Shown here: positions 23,654 through 32,132 of the stretch, in pieces
How positions within the stretch are numbered: the stretch's first letter is position 1
Layout of the letters: every line of letters begins with the position of its first letter
Source of the DNA: Syntrophomonas sp.
Lineage (GTDB): Bacteria > Bacillota > Syntrophomonadia > Syntrophomonadales > Syntrophomonadaceae
Assembly: GCA_003558625.1 (NCBI GenBank)
Contig: PWPP01000077.1
Coordinates: forward strand, 1-33,316
Length of the DNA stretch: 33,316 bases
Direction of reading: 5' to 3'
The notes under the pieces: model-generated
Told to the model about the DNA's origin: nothing
The model's database searches: none
The model's input: only the letters and a program-made list of their open reading frames with translations
Position numbers and translations under genes: made by a program

Positions 23654-24475
23654 TCATTCCCTCCCTATACGGTCTATCCAACGCAAAAAATTGTTTTTTT
23701 CGATCACGGTACTCAAGGAGTATTTTTCTGTATATAAATGTATAAGCAGCAACAGGATAAGCAGAATACTCTTTGCCGGCAGGGATAAATGCATAATGCT
23801 TAAAAATCCCAGGGTAAACCCTAAAGCATTGGAGCCCGCATCTCCCAGCATGACCCGCCCCCCTAGATCCCCGGGGAGATACCAGAGAACCGCTCCCAAC
23901 AGAGGAGCTATCATGAAAAAAGCCTCGCCCTTTACTCCAATGAGCCCCAAAACCAGCATAAAAAATAAAAAACCCTTAACCGCCCTTCCCGGGCGGAGAT
24001 CTAACAAATTCAGCAAATTGGTAAACAAGGCAATTACCAGAGTATTCAGGAGAATTTCCCACCAGGGCCCCGAAATAATCAGGGCAATAAATAAGGCTGC
24101 TCCTCCCCCCCCCAGGGCTTTAATGCCTCCCGTGGTCAGTTTGCCGCGAAACAATGCACCGAAATGGCCGCTAAAGCCGAGGGTGTCTCTTTGCCCCAGC
24201 ATATCGTCAACGAAACCCAGGAAAGCGATAAAACTAAAGCCAAAAAGAAACATCAAGTAAACGGGTTGGTACCATCCCCAAGCCATATAAAGCATATAAG
24301 ATAAGAGCAAGACAAAGGTAAAGCTAAAACCAACGCCAACAGGGATTTCAACACCCAGGTAATTTCTGCCCACCAAGCCCTGGGTCCTTAAAAATGGCAC
24401 CCACAGGTAAAGGAGCAACGCCTCGAGCAGCAAACCCATGATCAACACGGTCAGGATCCAAAAAAATACTATCAC
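23654..24475 (-). CDS. GT4/MraY-WecA-like polyprenyl-phosphate glycosyl-1-phosphate transferase, divergent
   Basis: A multi-pass membrane enzyme expected to load a sugar-1-phosphate on a polyprenyl lipid. Around nine hydrophobic segments are visible. Conserved parts of the superfamily: GFVDDMLG with the Asp pair, and VMLGDAGSNALGF. The usual NxxNxxDGxDGLAxG loop is instead NLLNLLDLRPGRAVKG, so the second DG is missing. It is 273 aa from a GTG start at 24475, which overlaps the GT2 stop as GTGA and has AAGGAGG eight bases upstream; the track start inside GT2 adds 17 non-family residues. It follows GT2, mctB-like and steA, pointing to envelope polymer synthesis. Confidence 0.85.
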   Translation of the reverse strand: MIVFFWILTVLIMGLLLEALLLYLWVPFLRTQGLVGRNYLGVEIPVGVGFSFTFVLLLSYMLYMAWGWYQPVYLMFLFGFSFIAFLGFVDDMLGQRDTLGFSGHFGALFRGKLTTGGIKALGGGGAALFIALIISGPWWEILLNTLVIALFTNLLNLLDLRPGRAVKGFLFFMLVLGLIGVKGEAFFMIAPLLGAVLWYLPGDLGGRVMLGDAGSNALGFTLGFLSIMHLSLPAKSILLILLLLIHLYTEKYSLSTVIEKNNFLRWIDRIGRE

Positions 24476-25149
24476 CTCTTTTTCCTCCTTGTTTCCTGCC
24501 AGAGGACTTTCAGAACATCCAGCCATTGGCGCCCCCGGTGCCGGAAACCTTTCAAGTCCCGTCCTGTCTCATGGTGCCGCATCATTGTCAGCACTTCCTT
24601 TACCTTAAAATCCTGGGCCAATGCCCGCAAAGTCATGCCCAACTCCACCCCGAAGGCTTCCCGAAAGGGGGTCACAGACTCCATAACCTCCCTGGTCATA
24701 GCCCTCTGCCCGCTCAGGGGAGCCCTGGCTTCCATGCCGCCCATCCGGTGGATAGCCCAGGCTGCAGTACCCTTTACCAGGCCAAACCCCCCTTTTCTTC
24801 GGGGTGGGGGAAAAGCAGCAATACATATATCACATTGTTTTTCTTTCACCGGTGCGATAATTTTGACGGCCTCGGCGGCGGAATCCCCTAAGTCTGCATC
24901 CAGAAAGACTATAATATCCCCCTCAATATGCGGGATGGCTGCATTCATGGCGCCTCCTTTACCCCGGTTGGGATAAAGGTCTAAAACCTCGACTCCTTCT
25001 GCCTTTGCCAGTACAGAAGTTTGATCCGTGGACCCGTCATTTACCACCATAATATGGCTGATCCCATCCAATTGCTTAATGCTTCTGATGGTCTGAACGA
25101 TTTCCTTTTCTTCATTAAATGCCGGAATCACTACCCATACGGAACTCAA
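24472..25149 (-). CDS. family 2 glycosyltransferase
   Basis: A GT-A fold transferase of the DPM1/GpgS type. The N-terminal pattern is WVVIPAFNEEKEI, then VVNDGSTDQT, the metal-binding DADLGD (DxD), and LSGQRAMTREVM in the acceptor region. There is no membrane anchor. Length is 225 aa. The start is TTG at 25149, one base after the mctB-like stop, with GAGGAG eight bases upstream. Its stop overlaps the GT4-like start, so the two are translationally coupled and probably work on the same lipid-linked product. Donor and acceptor are unknown. Confidence 0.88.
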   Translation of the reverse strand: MSSVWVVIPAFNEEKEIVQTIRSIKQLDGISHIMVVNDGSTDQTSVLAKAEGVEVLDLYPNRGKGGAMNAAIPHIEGDIIVFLDADLGDSAAEAVKIIAPVKEKQCDICIAAFPPPRRKGGFGLVKGTAAWAIHRMGGMEARAPLSGQRAMTREVMESVTPFREAFGVELGMTLRALAQDFKVKEVLTMMRHHETGRDLKGFRHRGRQWLDVLKVLWQETRRKKR

Positions 25150-25150
25150 C

Positions 25151-26047
25151 CTACTGTCTCCTCAGGTATTCTACCGGTATAGTAGGCATAAACTTATTGG
25201 CCGTTGGTTTTATGCCATAATTCCCTGACTCCCCTTCTAACGCAAGAACCAGGGCAATTTGGCCGGGACTGAGATCAATGTTGTCTATCGTGCTGATATT
25301 AAAGCCCTGGTAAAAATTCATATATGACATTTCCACCTGGGTACTTTCAACACCTATGACCATTTGCCCCTCTGCCAACAAAAATTCGATCAGGGGGACA
25401 TCAACCTTTTCGGGATAATAATAGGCCAGATCATCCGCTCCGCCCACCACGATCACTGCGTCCAGATTGGTATTATAATTGCCGTTGAATTTTACCAGAT
25501 TTTTCTCATTCAGAAAGGCCATGGCATTGACATCCGGTTCCCGGCTAAGTATCGTGGCAACACTGGATGCAATCATCCTTTGCACAGTTTCAGTCTCACT
25601 GGCTTGCGGTAAACCATAATACGCTGTGATTTCATCTTTTAGTCCCTCCTGGGATAGATCCAGACCGGATAGAAGTACGGTTTTGCATATAACCTCTGCC
25701 CCGGAACGGGTCAGGGTATTAACCATTCCGGCCGGAATATCTTTGCCTCCTGTCACTACCACTGCTACCCTGGATCCCGCTAATAGTTCATCCACAATAG
25801 CCGGCAATAAGGTCTGGCTGTAGTTTTCATAATGATTGTTTATCTGTTGCAAATACTGGTTCTCGCTAATCAATTCCCGTTCTGTTTCCCGTTGGGTCAC
25901 ATACTGCTCTTCGAGTCTATCAATCATTTTTTTTTGCTGTTCAACCAGCAAATCATCCCCCACAATCGTGCTTCCGATCAACATCCCCAATCCCAGGGCT
26001 AAAAAAATACCGATCAGGGAAGCGACATGGTATCTAAGGTCAATCAT
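25151..26047 (-). CDS. MctB/SteB-like membrane-anchored protein (DUF3186 type)
   Basis: A protein of the mycobacterial MctB (copper transport outer membrane protein)/SteB family. The N-terminus is the family's MIDLRYHVASLIGIFLALGLGMLIG, a single membrane helix, followed by a coiled coil (about residues 35-75, VEQQKKMIDRLEEQYVTQRETERELISENQ) and a soluble alpha/beta domain with VAVVVTGG and AVIVVGGADD. I chose ATG at 26047 from the family start, giving 298 aa; its ribosome binding site is weak (GGTGG). In Firmicutes a copper role is unlikely; the steA neighbour suggests a division or envelope role. Confidence 0.85.
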   Translation of the reverse strand: MIDLRYHVASLIGIFLALGLGMLIGSTIVGDDLLVEQQKKMIDRLEEQYVTQRETERELISENQYLQQINNHYENYSQTLLPAIVDELLAGSRVAVVVTGGKDIPAGMVNTLTRSGAEVICKTVLLSGLDLSQEGLKDEITAYYGLPQASETETVQRMIASSVATILSREPDVNAMAFLNEKNLVKFNGNYNTNLDAVIVVGGADDLAYYYPEKVDVPLIEFLLAEGQMVIGVESTQVEMSYMNFYQGFNISTIDNIDLSPGQIALVLALEGESGNYGIKPTANKFMPTIPVEYLRRQ

Positions 26048-26136
26048 ATGCCTGCACCACCAGAAATAAATATTAAAAAAACCGGACAAACCCTCATATT
26101 TTTATCAACACTCCCTTGTTAAAACACTTGTTATGA

Positions 26137-27258
26137 TTATATATTCAGCATCATTTTTATCTGCAGCCACAGAAGTTGAAGCATTGGATGCAGGGCAGGA
26201 GAAAGCCACAATAATATAATGATCGGAACCAGGGCTGCTGCAAAAAGGAAAAACACATATTTGGTGCTGGTTCTCTCCCGGTATAATTGGCTTACCCCCC
26301 GGGCATCCACTAAAATCGAACCGATTTTCAATCGTACCAAAAAGGTGCTGGACATCCCCTTGCGCCCTTTCTCTAAAAAATCCACCATATTGGAATGGGT
26401 TCCCACAGCTACAATCAAACTGCTGCCACATTCCCAGGCTAAGATCATGGCCGCATCTTCACTGGTTCCGGTGATAGGGAAAATCAATGCCTGCAGCCCC
26501 ATATTTTTCACTCTTTCCAGACCCGGAGCCCCCCCGTCAGCATAAGCATGTACAATAATTTCTGCTCCGCTGGACAGGGCCTGATCCGATACACTGTCCA
26601 TATCCCCGATAATGATATCCGGTGTGAGGCCAAACTCCAAGAGTGCATCAGCACCGCCGTCTACTCCGATTAATACCGGCTTTTCTTCCTGAATATAGGC
26701 ATGAATGGTTTTCAGGTCCTCTTTATAGCTGCTTCCCCTTACCACAATTAGGACATGACGGTTTAGCATCTCGGTTTTAAGCACGGGTACTTCAATATCA
26801 CCCAACAAAACATTTTTTTCCTTGCGGGCATAGGCCAGGGTATTTTCCACAAAACGATCTAACTCTTTCTGAGTATTGGCAGCAGCCAGTGCCTGTTTTT
26901 CCCGGATATCTTCCATCGTTAAAATCTTACCCCGGGCGACAGGTTTTTTTTGGTAACAAACTTCCTCCCCCTTAATTTCAACGCTATTTCCTTCCCGGAG
27001 CCTGAGAAAAATCTCTTCCCCGGCTTCATCGATAAGGGGGATTCCCGCCATAATAATCTTATACGCTCCCCGGGAAGAATACCTTCCGGTTATAGATTGC
27101 CGGGCATTAATAATGGCCGCCGGTTTAGCTGCAATCAGCCCGTTGGCGGCAACCTCATCGATATCTTCATGGTTGATTATCGCGATTTCATTCTTTTTTA
27201 ATCGCAGTACCAGGTTTTTCGTTCGATGGTCTAAACGAACCCTGCCCCGTATGGACAT
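26137..27258 (-). CDS. steA: SteA-like protein with thiamin-pyrophosphokinase-like fold
   Basis: It resembles SteA, a putative cytokinetic-ring protein described in Corynebacterium, which has a thiamin pyrophosphokinase-like catalytic fold. Visible: N-terminal RGRVRLDHRTKNL, the central VLIGVDGGADALLEFGLTPDIIIGDMDSVSD (TPK-like DGGA and GDMDS), TSEDAAMILAWE, and a C-terminal membrane helix (YVFFLFAAALVPIIILLWL). Length is 373 aa from ATG 27258, which has GAGGTG upstream; the track's ATG four codons earlier lacks a site. It is first in the long block steA-mctB-GT2-GT4. Enzyme activity is not implied. Confidence 0.87.
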   Translation of the reverse strand: MSIRGRVRLDHRTKNLVLRLKKNEIAIINHEDIDEVAANGLIAAKPAAIINARQSITGRYSSRGAYKIIMAGIPLIDEAGEEIFLRLREGNSVEIKGEEVCYQKKPVARGKILTMEDIREKQALAAANTQKELDRFVENTLAYARKEKNVLLGDIEVPVLKTEMLNRHVLIVVRGSSYKEDLKTIHAYIQEEKPVLIGVDGGADALLEFGLTPDIIIGDMDSVSDQALSSGAEIIVHAYADGGAPGLERVKNMGLQALIFPITGTSEDAAMILAWECGSSLIVAVGTHSNMVDFLEKGRKGMSSTFLVRLKIGSILVDARGVSQLYRERTSTKYVFFLFAAALVPIIILLWLSPALHPMLQLLWLQIKMMLNI

Positions 27259-27375
27259 CACACACCTCATTTATCATATGGATTTGCTCCCGGTTGAGTC
27301 CTGGCAGGTATATCCCTTAATCCCATGCCGGAGCCTTTCTTCCGAGTTTTATTCTTTAATACTATAGTTTTTTTT

Positions 27376-27404
27376 ATTATAAAAGACCCGCCATAATTAA
27401 GCAA
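27376..27404 (-). promoter_or_regulatory. sigma-A promoter of the steA operon
   Basis: On the minus strand TTGCTT and TATAAT are separated by exactly 17 bases. The predicted transcript start near 27369 gives a leader of about 110 bases before steA and may drive the block through to 19008. Confidence 0.75.
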
Positions 27405-27507
27405 AAATATCTGCCGTTTACAGAGGTTGGGAGCGGGAAATGGGCCCGGGGCAAAACCCCTCCTCCCCCTTATAATACGTCTTTATTTAGTACAAAAATC
27501 CCGGGGC

Positions 27508-27535
27508 AAAAATGCCGGTTTAAAACAACCGGCAT
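27508..27535 (-). terminator. intrinsic terminator of spo0A
   Basis: A perfect 9-bp stem ATGCCGGTT/AACCGGCAT with a six-base loop is followed on the minus strand by TTTTTG, 36 bases after the spo0A stop. Confidence 0.92.
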
Positions 27536-27570
27536 ATGACCTCCGGGTCCGTTGCGGATAAGCTCCGGGT

Positions 27571-28374
27571 TTAATATACTTTGTTTTCTAATCTGATCCG
27601 ATCGGAGATAATAGCGATGAATTCTGAATTGGTCGGCTTCCCTTTTTCTCCACTCACGGTATATCCGAAAAACTTGTTGATTTTATCCAGGTCTCCCCGT
27701 TCCCAGGCCAGTTCAATCGCATGGCGGATGGCTCTTTCTACCCTGCTGGGTGTCGTGTCATATTTTTGGGCAATGGCCGGATATAATTCTTTGGTTACTG
27801 CCCCAAGGTAATTCACTTCTTTTATAACCAATATTATGGCATCGCGAAGATACTGGTAGCCTTTTACATGGGCCGGAACTCCCAGTTCATGAATGACTTT
27901 TGTCACCCTCACTTCCATATCTTTAGAAGGTGCGGGCGTAGGCGGTTGACTGCCCCTGTGGGTCGGATAAGGTTTCTTGGTTTTGATATCCCGGGCAATT
28001 TGCCTGACCCGATCACCCAGGACATTGAGATTAAATGGTTTTAAAATATAATAATCTGCTCCCAGCTGCACTGCTCTCTGGGTTATGTTCTCCTGTCCGA
28101 AAGCAGATAATATGATTATTTTGGGTTTCATTTCCGGATTATAACCGTCTATGTGCTCCAATACACCGATTCCATCCATATAGGGCATAATCAGGTCCAG
28201 GATCAGAACTTCTATCTGGTTTCTCTGCAAAGATTCTAAAACCTCCAAGCCATTAGAGCATACATCCACTAAATCAAAGTCTTTTTCATTTTGAAAAAAA
28301 TCTTTCAACAAGGCGCAAAATTCACGGTTGTCATCTGCTACGAGGATCTTTATGGGATCATTTTCAGCAATCAT
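27571..28374 (-). CDS. spo0A: sporulation master response regulator Spo0A
   Basis: A phosphorelay response regulator that controls sporulation and other stationary-phase genes. The receiver domain has DD at 14-15, the phospho-acceptor Asp60 in LILDLIMP, and Lys in YILKPF. The C-terminal Spo0A-specific DNA-binding domain is complete: [12 protein letters not shown], the recognition helix in [18 protein letters not shown], and [14 protein letters not shown]. Length of 267 aa is typical. AAGGAGG lies 11 bases before the ATG. It follows recN directly, without the spoIVB gene that usually separates them. Confidence 0.97.
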   Translation of the reverse strand: MIAENDPIKILVADDNREFCALLKDFFQNEKDFDLVDVCSNGLEVLESLQRNQIEVLILDLIMPYMDGIGVLEHIDGYNPEMKPKIIILSAFGQENITQRAVQLGADYYILKPFNLNVLGDRVRQIARDIKTKKPYPTHRGSQPPTPAPSKDMEVRVTKVIHELGVPAHVKGYQYLRDAIILVIKEVNYLGAVTKELYPAIAQKYDTTPSRVERAIRHAIELAWERGDLDKINKFFGYTVSGEKGKPTNSEFIAIISDRIRLENKVY

Positions 28375-28553
28375 GAAAGAAAAATACCTCCTTACCCAAC
28401 TAAAACTCCCTGGGATATCTTACCACGGGCAGACCCGCAACAGCTACTATAATTAATTGGGCCCCCGGACCCGGTTTTTGTTCCTGCCAATCATACCGAG
28501 GACCCATTTACCCGTTCACTCTGCTCTATTCCATATTGGGGGTGAGAAGCGGA

Positions 28554-30224
28554 TTATAAGCGCATCATTTCCTCAGCATGTTGGAGGGTTATAGAAGAAA
28601 AATTTTCTCCTCCTAACATCCGGGCAACTTCTTGAACCCGTTCTGCAGGTTCCAATTTTTTAACTGCGACAATAGTGCTGTGATCAGGCAATATGTTTTT
28701 CTCGATTAGATAGTGCACCCCGGCCCGGCTGGCAATCTGAGGGGCATGCGTTACCAAAAGCACCTGGTGACTGGATCCTAATTCTAATAATTTCCCGGCC
28801 ATGGCTTTTAAAGCAGTCCCCCCCACGCCGATATCAATTTCGTCAAAAATCAAGGTGGGAACCGCATAAACCCGGGCTAAAGCCTTTTTTAAGGCCAATA
28901 CAAAACGGGAAATTTCACCTCCTGATGCAATCCTGGCCAGTGGCCTCATGGGCTCACCAGGATTAGGGGAAAACATAAACTCCACTTCGTCAGTCCCCAG
29001 GGCATCGCCCTCTTTTTCCCGGAAATCAATTTTAAATTCCACATGCGGCATGTTTAAGGCCATCAGTTCAGCATGAACCTGCTCCTGCAAAAATGAGGCA
29101 GCCTGCTTTCTTTGCTCCCTAACAGAAGCGGCCAACTCATCATATTGGGCTTCCAGCACCCTGATTTGGGCGACAATGTCGTCCATAATGATTTCACTAT
29201 TCTTCAGGGCCTGTATTTCTTCCTGCACTTTTTCACCAAAAATAAGGATGTCTGCCACCGTATCCCCGTATTTTTTTTGCAGCTGTCTGATAGTATACAA
29301 GCGGTTTTCTATTTCCTCCAGTTTTCCAGGCTCAAAATCCAGCTCCTGCACCAGATTACTGATAGCAATAGATATCTCCTCAATAGAATAACACATTTCC
29401 TCCAATTGCCCGGTGATGTTTTGAAACATTTCCTCATGCCTGAAATCCTTACTGACTGCTGCCCCCTGATAGAGCAATTCATATGCCGAATTATTACCCT
29501 CCGGAGCATGGTATAGCAATTGCTGTAGAAGGTCACAACCCTGCATTAACTGCTGCAAATTTTGAATCCGTTCCCTGGTTTTAAGCAATTCCTCCTCTTC
29601 CCCTGCTTGTAGCTGGCTTCCCTCAATCTCTTGCAGCTGATAATGCAGAAATTCCATTCTCTCCTTTTGGTTTGCTTCCGCCCCGGACAATGTTTGCAGT
29701 TTTTTTCTGCTTTCTTTCAGGTCCGCAAATAATGCAGCCAACCAGGCTAAATCTCCTGCCATTTCCGAAGCAAAGCCATCAACAAAACTAAGAAATGATT
29801 CCGGTTTCAGGAGGTTTAAATTATCATACTGGACATGGATATCAATCAGATAGGGTGCTACCTTTTTCAACAGGTTCAGGGGGGCTACCCGTCCGTTGAT
29901 ACGAACCAGGTTTTTTCCCTGGGGATCCAGTTCTCTGCTGATTACAATTGTATTTACATCCGCTTCTATATACCCATTTTCCTCTAAAAAACCCCGGGCC
30001 CGGTTGTCACGGTCCAGGTCAAAAACCGCATCCAGAATTGCTTTGCGGCTTGTATCCCGCAAATAATCATGTCTGACTCTTTCGCCCATAATTAAACCCA
30101 GGGCATCAATAATAATAGACTTACCAGCTCCGGTTTCTCCTGTGATTACATTGAGTCCCGGGGCAAAAGCCATCTGCAAATCCTCAATTAAAACAAAATT
30201 CTTTATTTGTATCTCTGCCAGCAT
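28554..30224 (-). CDS. recN: DNA repair protein RecN
   Basis: An SMC-like ATPase that acts early in double-strand break repair. Walker A is GETGAGKS near residue 30, a long coiled coil fills the centre (for example LKTRERIQNLQQLMQ and EVQEEIQALKNSE-like stretches), and the C-terminal half has ASGGEISRFVLALKKAL (ABC signature) and PTLIFDEIDIGVGG (Walker B). Length of 556 aa is normal. GAGGGG precedes the ATG. It lies between argR and spo0A, the usual Firmicutes order. Confidence 0.96.
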   Translation of the reverse strand: MLAEIQIKNFVLIEDLQMAFAPGLNVITGETGAGKSIIIDALGLIMGERVRHDYLRDTSRKAILDAVFDLDRDNRARGFLEENGYIEADVNTIVISRELDPQGKNLVRINGRVAPLNLLKKVAPYLIDIHVQYDNLNLLKPESFLSFVDGFASEMAGDLAWLAALFADLKESRKKLQTLSGAEANQKERMEFLHYQLQEIEGSQLQAGEEEELLKTRERIQNLQQLMQGCDLLQQLLYHAPEGNNSAYELLYQGAAVSKDFRHEEMFQNITGQLEEMCYSIEEISIAISNLVQELDFEPGKLEEIENRLYTIRQLQKKYGDTVADILIFGEKVQEEIQALKNSEIIMDDIVAQIRVLEAQYDELAASVREQRKQAASFLQEQVHAELMALNMPHVEFKIDFREKEGDALGTDEVEFMFSPNPGEPMRPLARIASGGEISRFVLALKKALARVYAVPTLIFDEIDIGVGGTALKAMAGKLLELGSSHQVLLVTHAPQIASRAGVHYLIEKNILPDHSTIVAVKKLEPAERVQEVARMLGGENFSSITLQHAEEMMRL

Positions 30225-30280
30225 GTATATCCCCTCATAATCTGAGTCTAGGGATAAATTCCCGTCACCCCTGAATATAA

Positions 30281-30730
30281 TCAGGAAATTAGGTCTTTAA
30301 ACCTTTGCACAATCGATTTTACTGCTTTTTCCGGGCTTACGGCAATAAATATGGTATCATCACCGGCTACAGTTCCTAAAATTTCTTCATAATCCACTGC
30401 ATCAATCAGAGAAGCAACGGCCTGGGCAGCTCCGGGCAGGGTTTTTATTACCACCAGGCTGGAGCTGGAATTAATGCTCAACACCGAATCCCGGAATATC
30501 CTTTGCATCCTTTCACCGGAACCCCGGGGGCCCTGTAATTCAGCCAGAGCATATCTATAACCCTGGGCATCGGAAATCTTTATTAATTGCAGTTTTTTTA
30601 CATCCCGTGAAACCGTAGCCTGGGTCACGGCAAACCCCATGGCCTGTAGCTTTTCCTGCAATTCCGCCTGGGTAGTAATTCGTTCCCGGCCTATCAGATC
30701 CAGAATGGCAAAACGTCGTCTAGCATTCAT
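30281..30730 (-). CDS. argR: arginine repressor ArgR/AhrC
   Basis: A transcription factor that binds arginine as a hexamer and controls arginine synthesis and breakdown. The N-terminal winged helix (RRFAILDLIGRERITTQAELQEKL, QATVSRDVKKLQLIKI) and C-terminal arginine-binding domain (GTVAGDDTIFIAVS) are complete. ATG at 30730 has GGAGG six bases upstream and gives 149 aa; the track start inside the upstream methyltransferase is too early. It overlaps that gene by 11 bases. Confidence 0.95.
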   Translation of the reverse strand: MNARRRFAILDLIGRERITTQAELQEKLQAMGFAVTQATVSRDVKKLQLIKISDAQGYRYALAELQGPRGSGERMQRIFRDSVLSINSSSSLVVIKTLPGAAQAVASLIDAVDYEEILGTVAGDDTIFIAVSPEKAVKSIVQRFKDLIS

Positions 30731-31313
30731 CCCTATCCTCCATTTTTTTATACAGTAAAAACAATCGGGGCGGACTGTTGTTCTGGTTGATAAAATTAAC
30801 CTCCAGGATTTCAAAAAGCTGCTGCCGGATTTGAAGCAAAAATTCCCGGACTTCTTCCATTTCCAAACTGCCCATGGGGTGTCCCGGATAAGCGACTATG
30901 CTGATTAGACCCCCCGGAATTAATAGCCTCATAGCTTTGTCTATAGCGGTCAGGGTACTTGCCGGGGCGGTAGTAATGAGATGGTCTCCCCCTGGCAGAT
31001 AACCCAGGTTAAACATGGCTGCTTTAATAGGCCCCTGTAGGTAGTTATCCAAATCCACATGATCAGCGCCAATTAGTGCAACCCGCCCCAGCATACCGTT
31101 TTTTTTCAGCAGCTGGCGGGTTCGATCTATCGCTGTCTGTTGAATATCAAAAGCAAAAACCTTGCCTTCATCCCCTACCAGTCCTGCCAGAAAAAGTGTG
31201 TCTTTCCCATTACCGCATGTTGCATCCAGAACCCGGTCTCCCGGTTTTATGATGGGCTGCAGAGAAACGTGAGACAGATATACTGCATTTTTAAAAAAAC
31301 TATCTGCCATCAT
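30720..31313 (-). CDS. mnmM: class I SAM methyltransferase, MnmM/YtqB family
   Basis: A Rossmann-fold methyltransferase of the rRNA-methylase-like YtqB family; Bacillus YtqB has been reported to make mnm5(s)2U from nm5(s)2U in tRNA (MnmM). Motif I is VLDATCGNGKDTLFLA, and the family marks MFNLGYLPGGDHLITT and NSPPRLFLLYKK are clear. Length is 197 aa. Two ATG codons stand in tandem at 31313 and 31310. It overlaps nadK by 14 bases and argR by 11, so the run is tightly coupled. Confidence 0.88.
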   Translation of the reverse strand: MMADSFFKNAVYLSHVSLQPIIKPGDRVLDATCGNGKDTLFLAGLVGDEGKVFAFDIQQTAIDRTRQLLKKNGMLGRVALIGADHVDLDNYLQGPIKAAMFNLGYLPGGDHLITTAPASTLTAIDKAMRLLIPGGLISIVAYPGHPMGSLEMEEVREFLLQIRQQLFEILEVNFINQNNSPPRLFLLYKKMEDRDEC

Positions 31314-32130
31314 CAGGTTCTTCGCTCCTTCCCAGTTTGTTTAACAAGCGGTAAAAAAAATCTACTTCCTTTAACTTGACCAGTTTTAGCTGTAAATCGG
31401 ATTTAAAAATCTCAATGCGGTGATCCTCTCGAAGAATGGAAAAATTTTCCCCATCGACGGAAACCAGGGCTTCCATACAAGTAATGGGAACCAGGACCAA
31501 TTTGCGGTGGGCAGAAATCACGATGGGTCTCTTATGTAAATAATAAGGAGATATCGGGGTTAACACAATCGCTTCCATAAATGGATCCAGGATCGGCCCT
31601 CCTGCAGATAATGAATAGGCCGTTGATCCCGTAGGGGTTGCTATGATGATTCCGTCACCCCGATAGGTTCCAATAAGCTGCTCCCCGGTTAAGGCTTTTA
31701 GTTTAACCATGTGTGCCGTCCTGGAACGAATTACAATCTCATTTAAACAAAAAGAACTGGCGATGAGTACATCCCCGGTAAAAAGCCGGGTTTCTAACAT
31801 CATCCTGCTCTCCAGGTCATAGTCGCCGGCAACCAGTTTTTCCAGGTACGCGTCAAACTCATGTTCTTCAATACTGCTTAAAAAACCAATGGTTCCCATA
31901 TTAATACCCAGAATCGGTCTATCTAACCCAAAATAATTACGGGCCGTTCTCAGTATAGTCCCGTCACCACCGAGTACGATAATTAAATCTATTTCCTGCT
32001 CCGGCAGGTGCGGGTCTTCATTGTCACCTGCTTCAACTGAGATATTAAAACGCTGCAACTGGCGGGTAATTTTCCTGGCCATAGCCATGGTATTCGGTTT
32101 CAGTTTGTTGCGAAGCATCAGTACCCTCAT
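31300..32130 (-). CDS. nadK: NAD kinase
   Basis: It phosphorylates NAD to NADP in the cytoplasm. The catalytic GGDGT is at residues 54-58, followed by GINMGTIGFL, and the C-terminal beta-rich domain holds GDGIIIATPTGSTAYSLSAGGPI. Length is 276 aa. A GGGGGT site precedes the ATG, which starts two bases after the tlyA stop. Position after dxs-tlyA and before argR-recN is standard for Firmicutes. Confidence 0.96.
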   Translation of the reverse strand: MRVLMLRNKLKPNTMAMARKITRQLQRFNISVEAGDNEDPHLPEQEIDLIIVLGGDGTILRTARNYFGLDRPILGINMGTIGFLSSIEEHEFDAYLEKLVAGDYDLESRMMLETRLFTGDVLIASSFCLNEIVIRSRTAHMVKLKALTGEQLIGTYRGDGIIIATPTGSTAYSLSAGGPILDPFMEAIVLTPISPYYLHKRPIVISAHRKLVLVPITCMEALVSVDGENFSILREDHRIEIFKSDLQLKLVKLKEVDFFYRLLNKLGRSEEPDDGR

Positions 32131-32132
32131 GT

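Larger units (their letters stand above)
27259..27570. other. 312-base intergenic region between steA and spo0A
   Basis: It contains the spo0A terminator at its right end, the steA promoter in the middle and a leader of about 110 bases before steA. A GC-rich patch (GGGCCCGGGGCAAAACCCC, about 27441-27460) could form a small hairpin. No gene is seen. Confidence 0.7.

Noticed and set aside
28375-28553. Remnant of spoIVB between recN and spo0A
   Set aside because: The 179 bases show no frame with PDZ or serine-peptidase features; it is noncoding as far as I can see.
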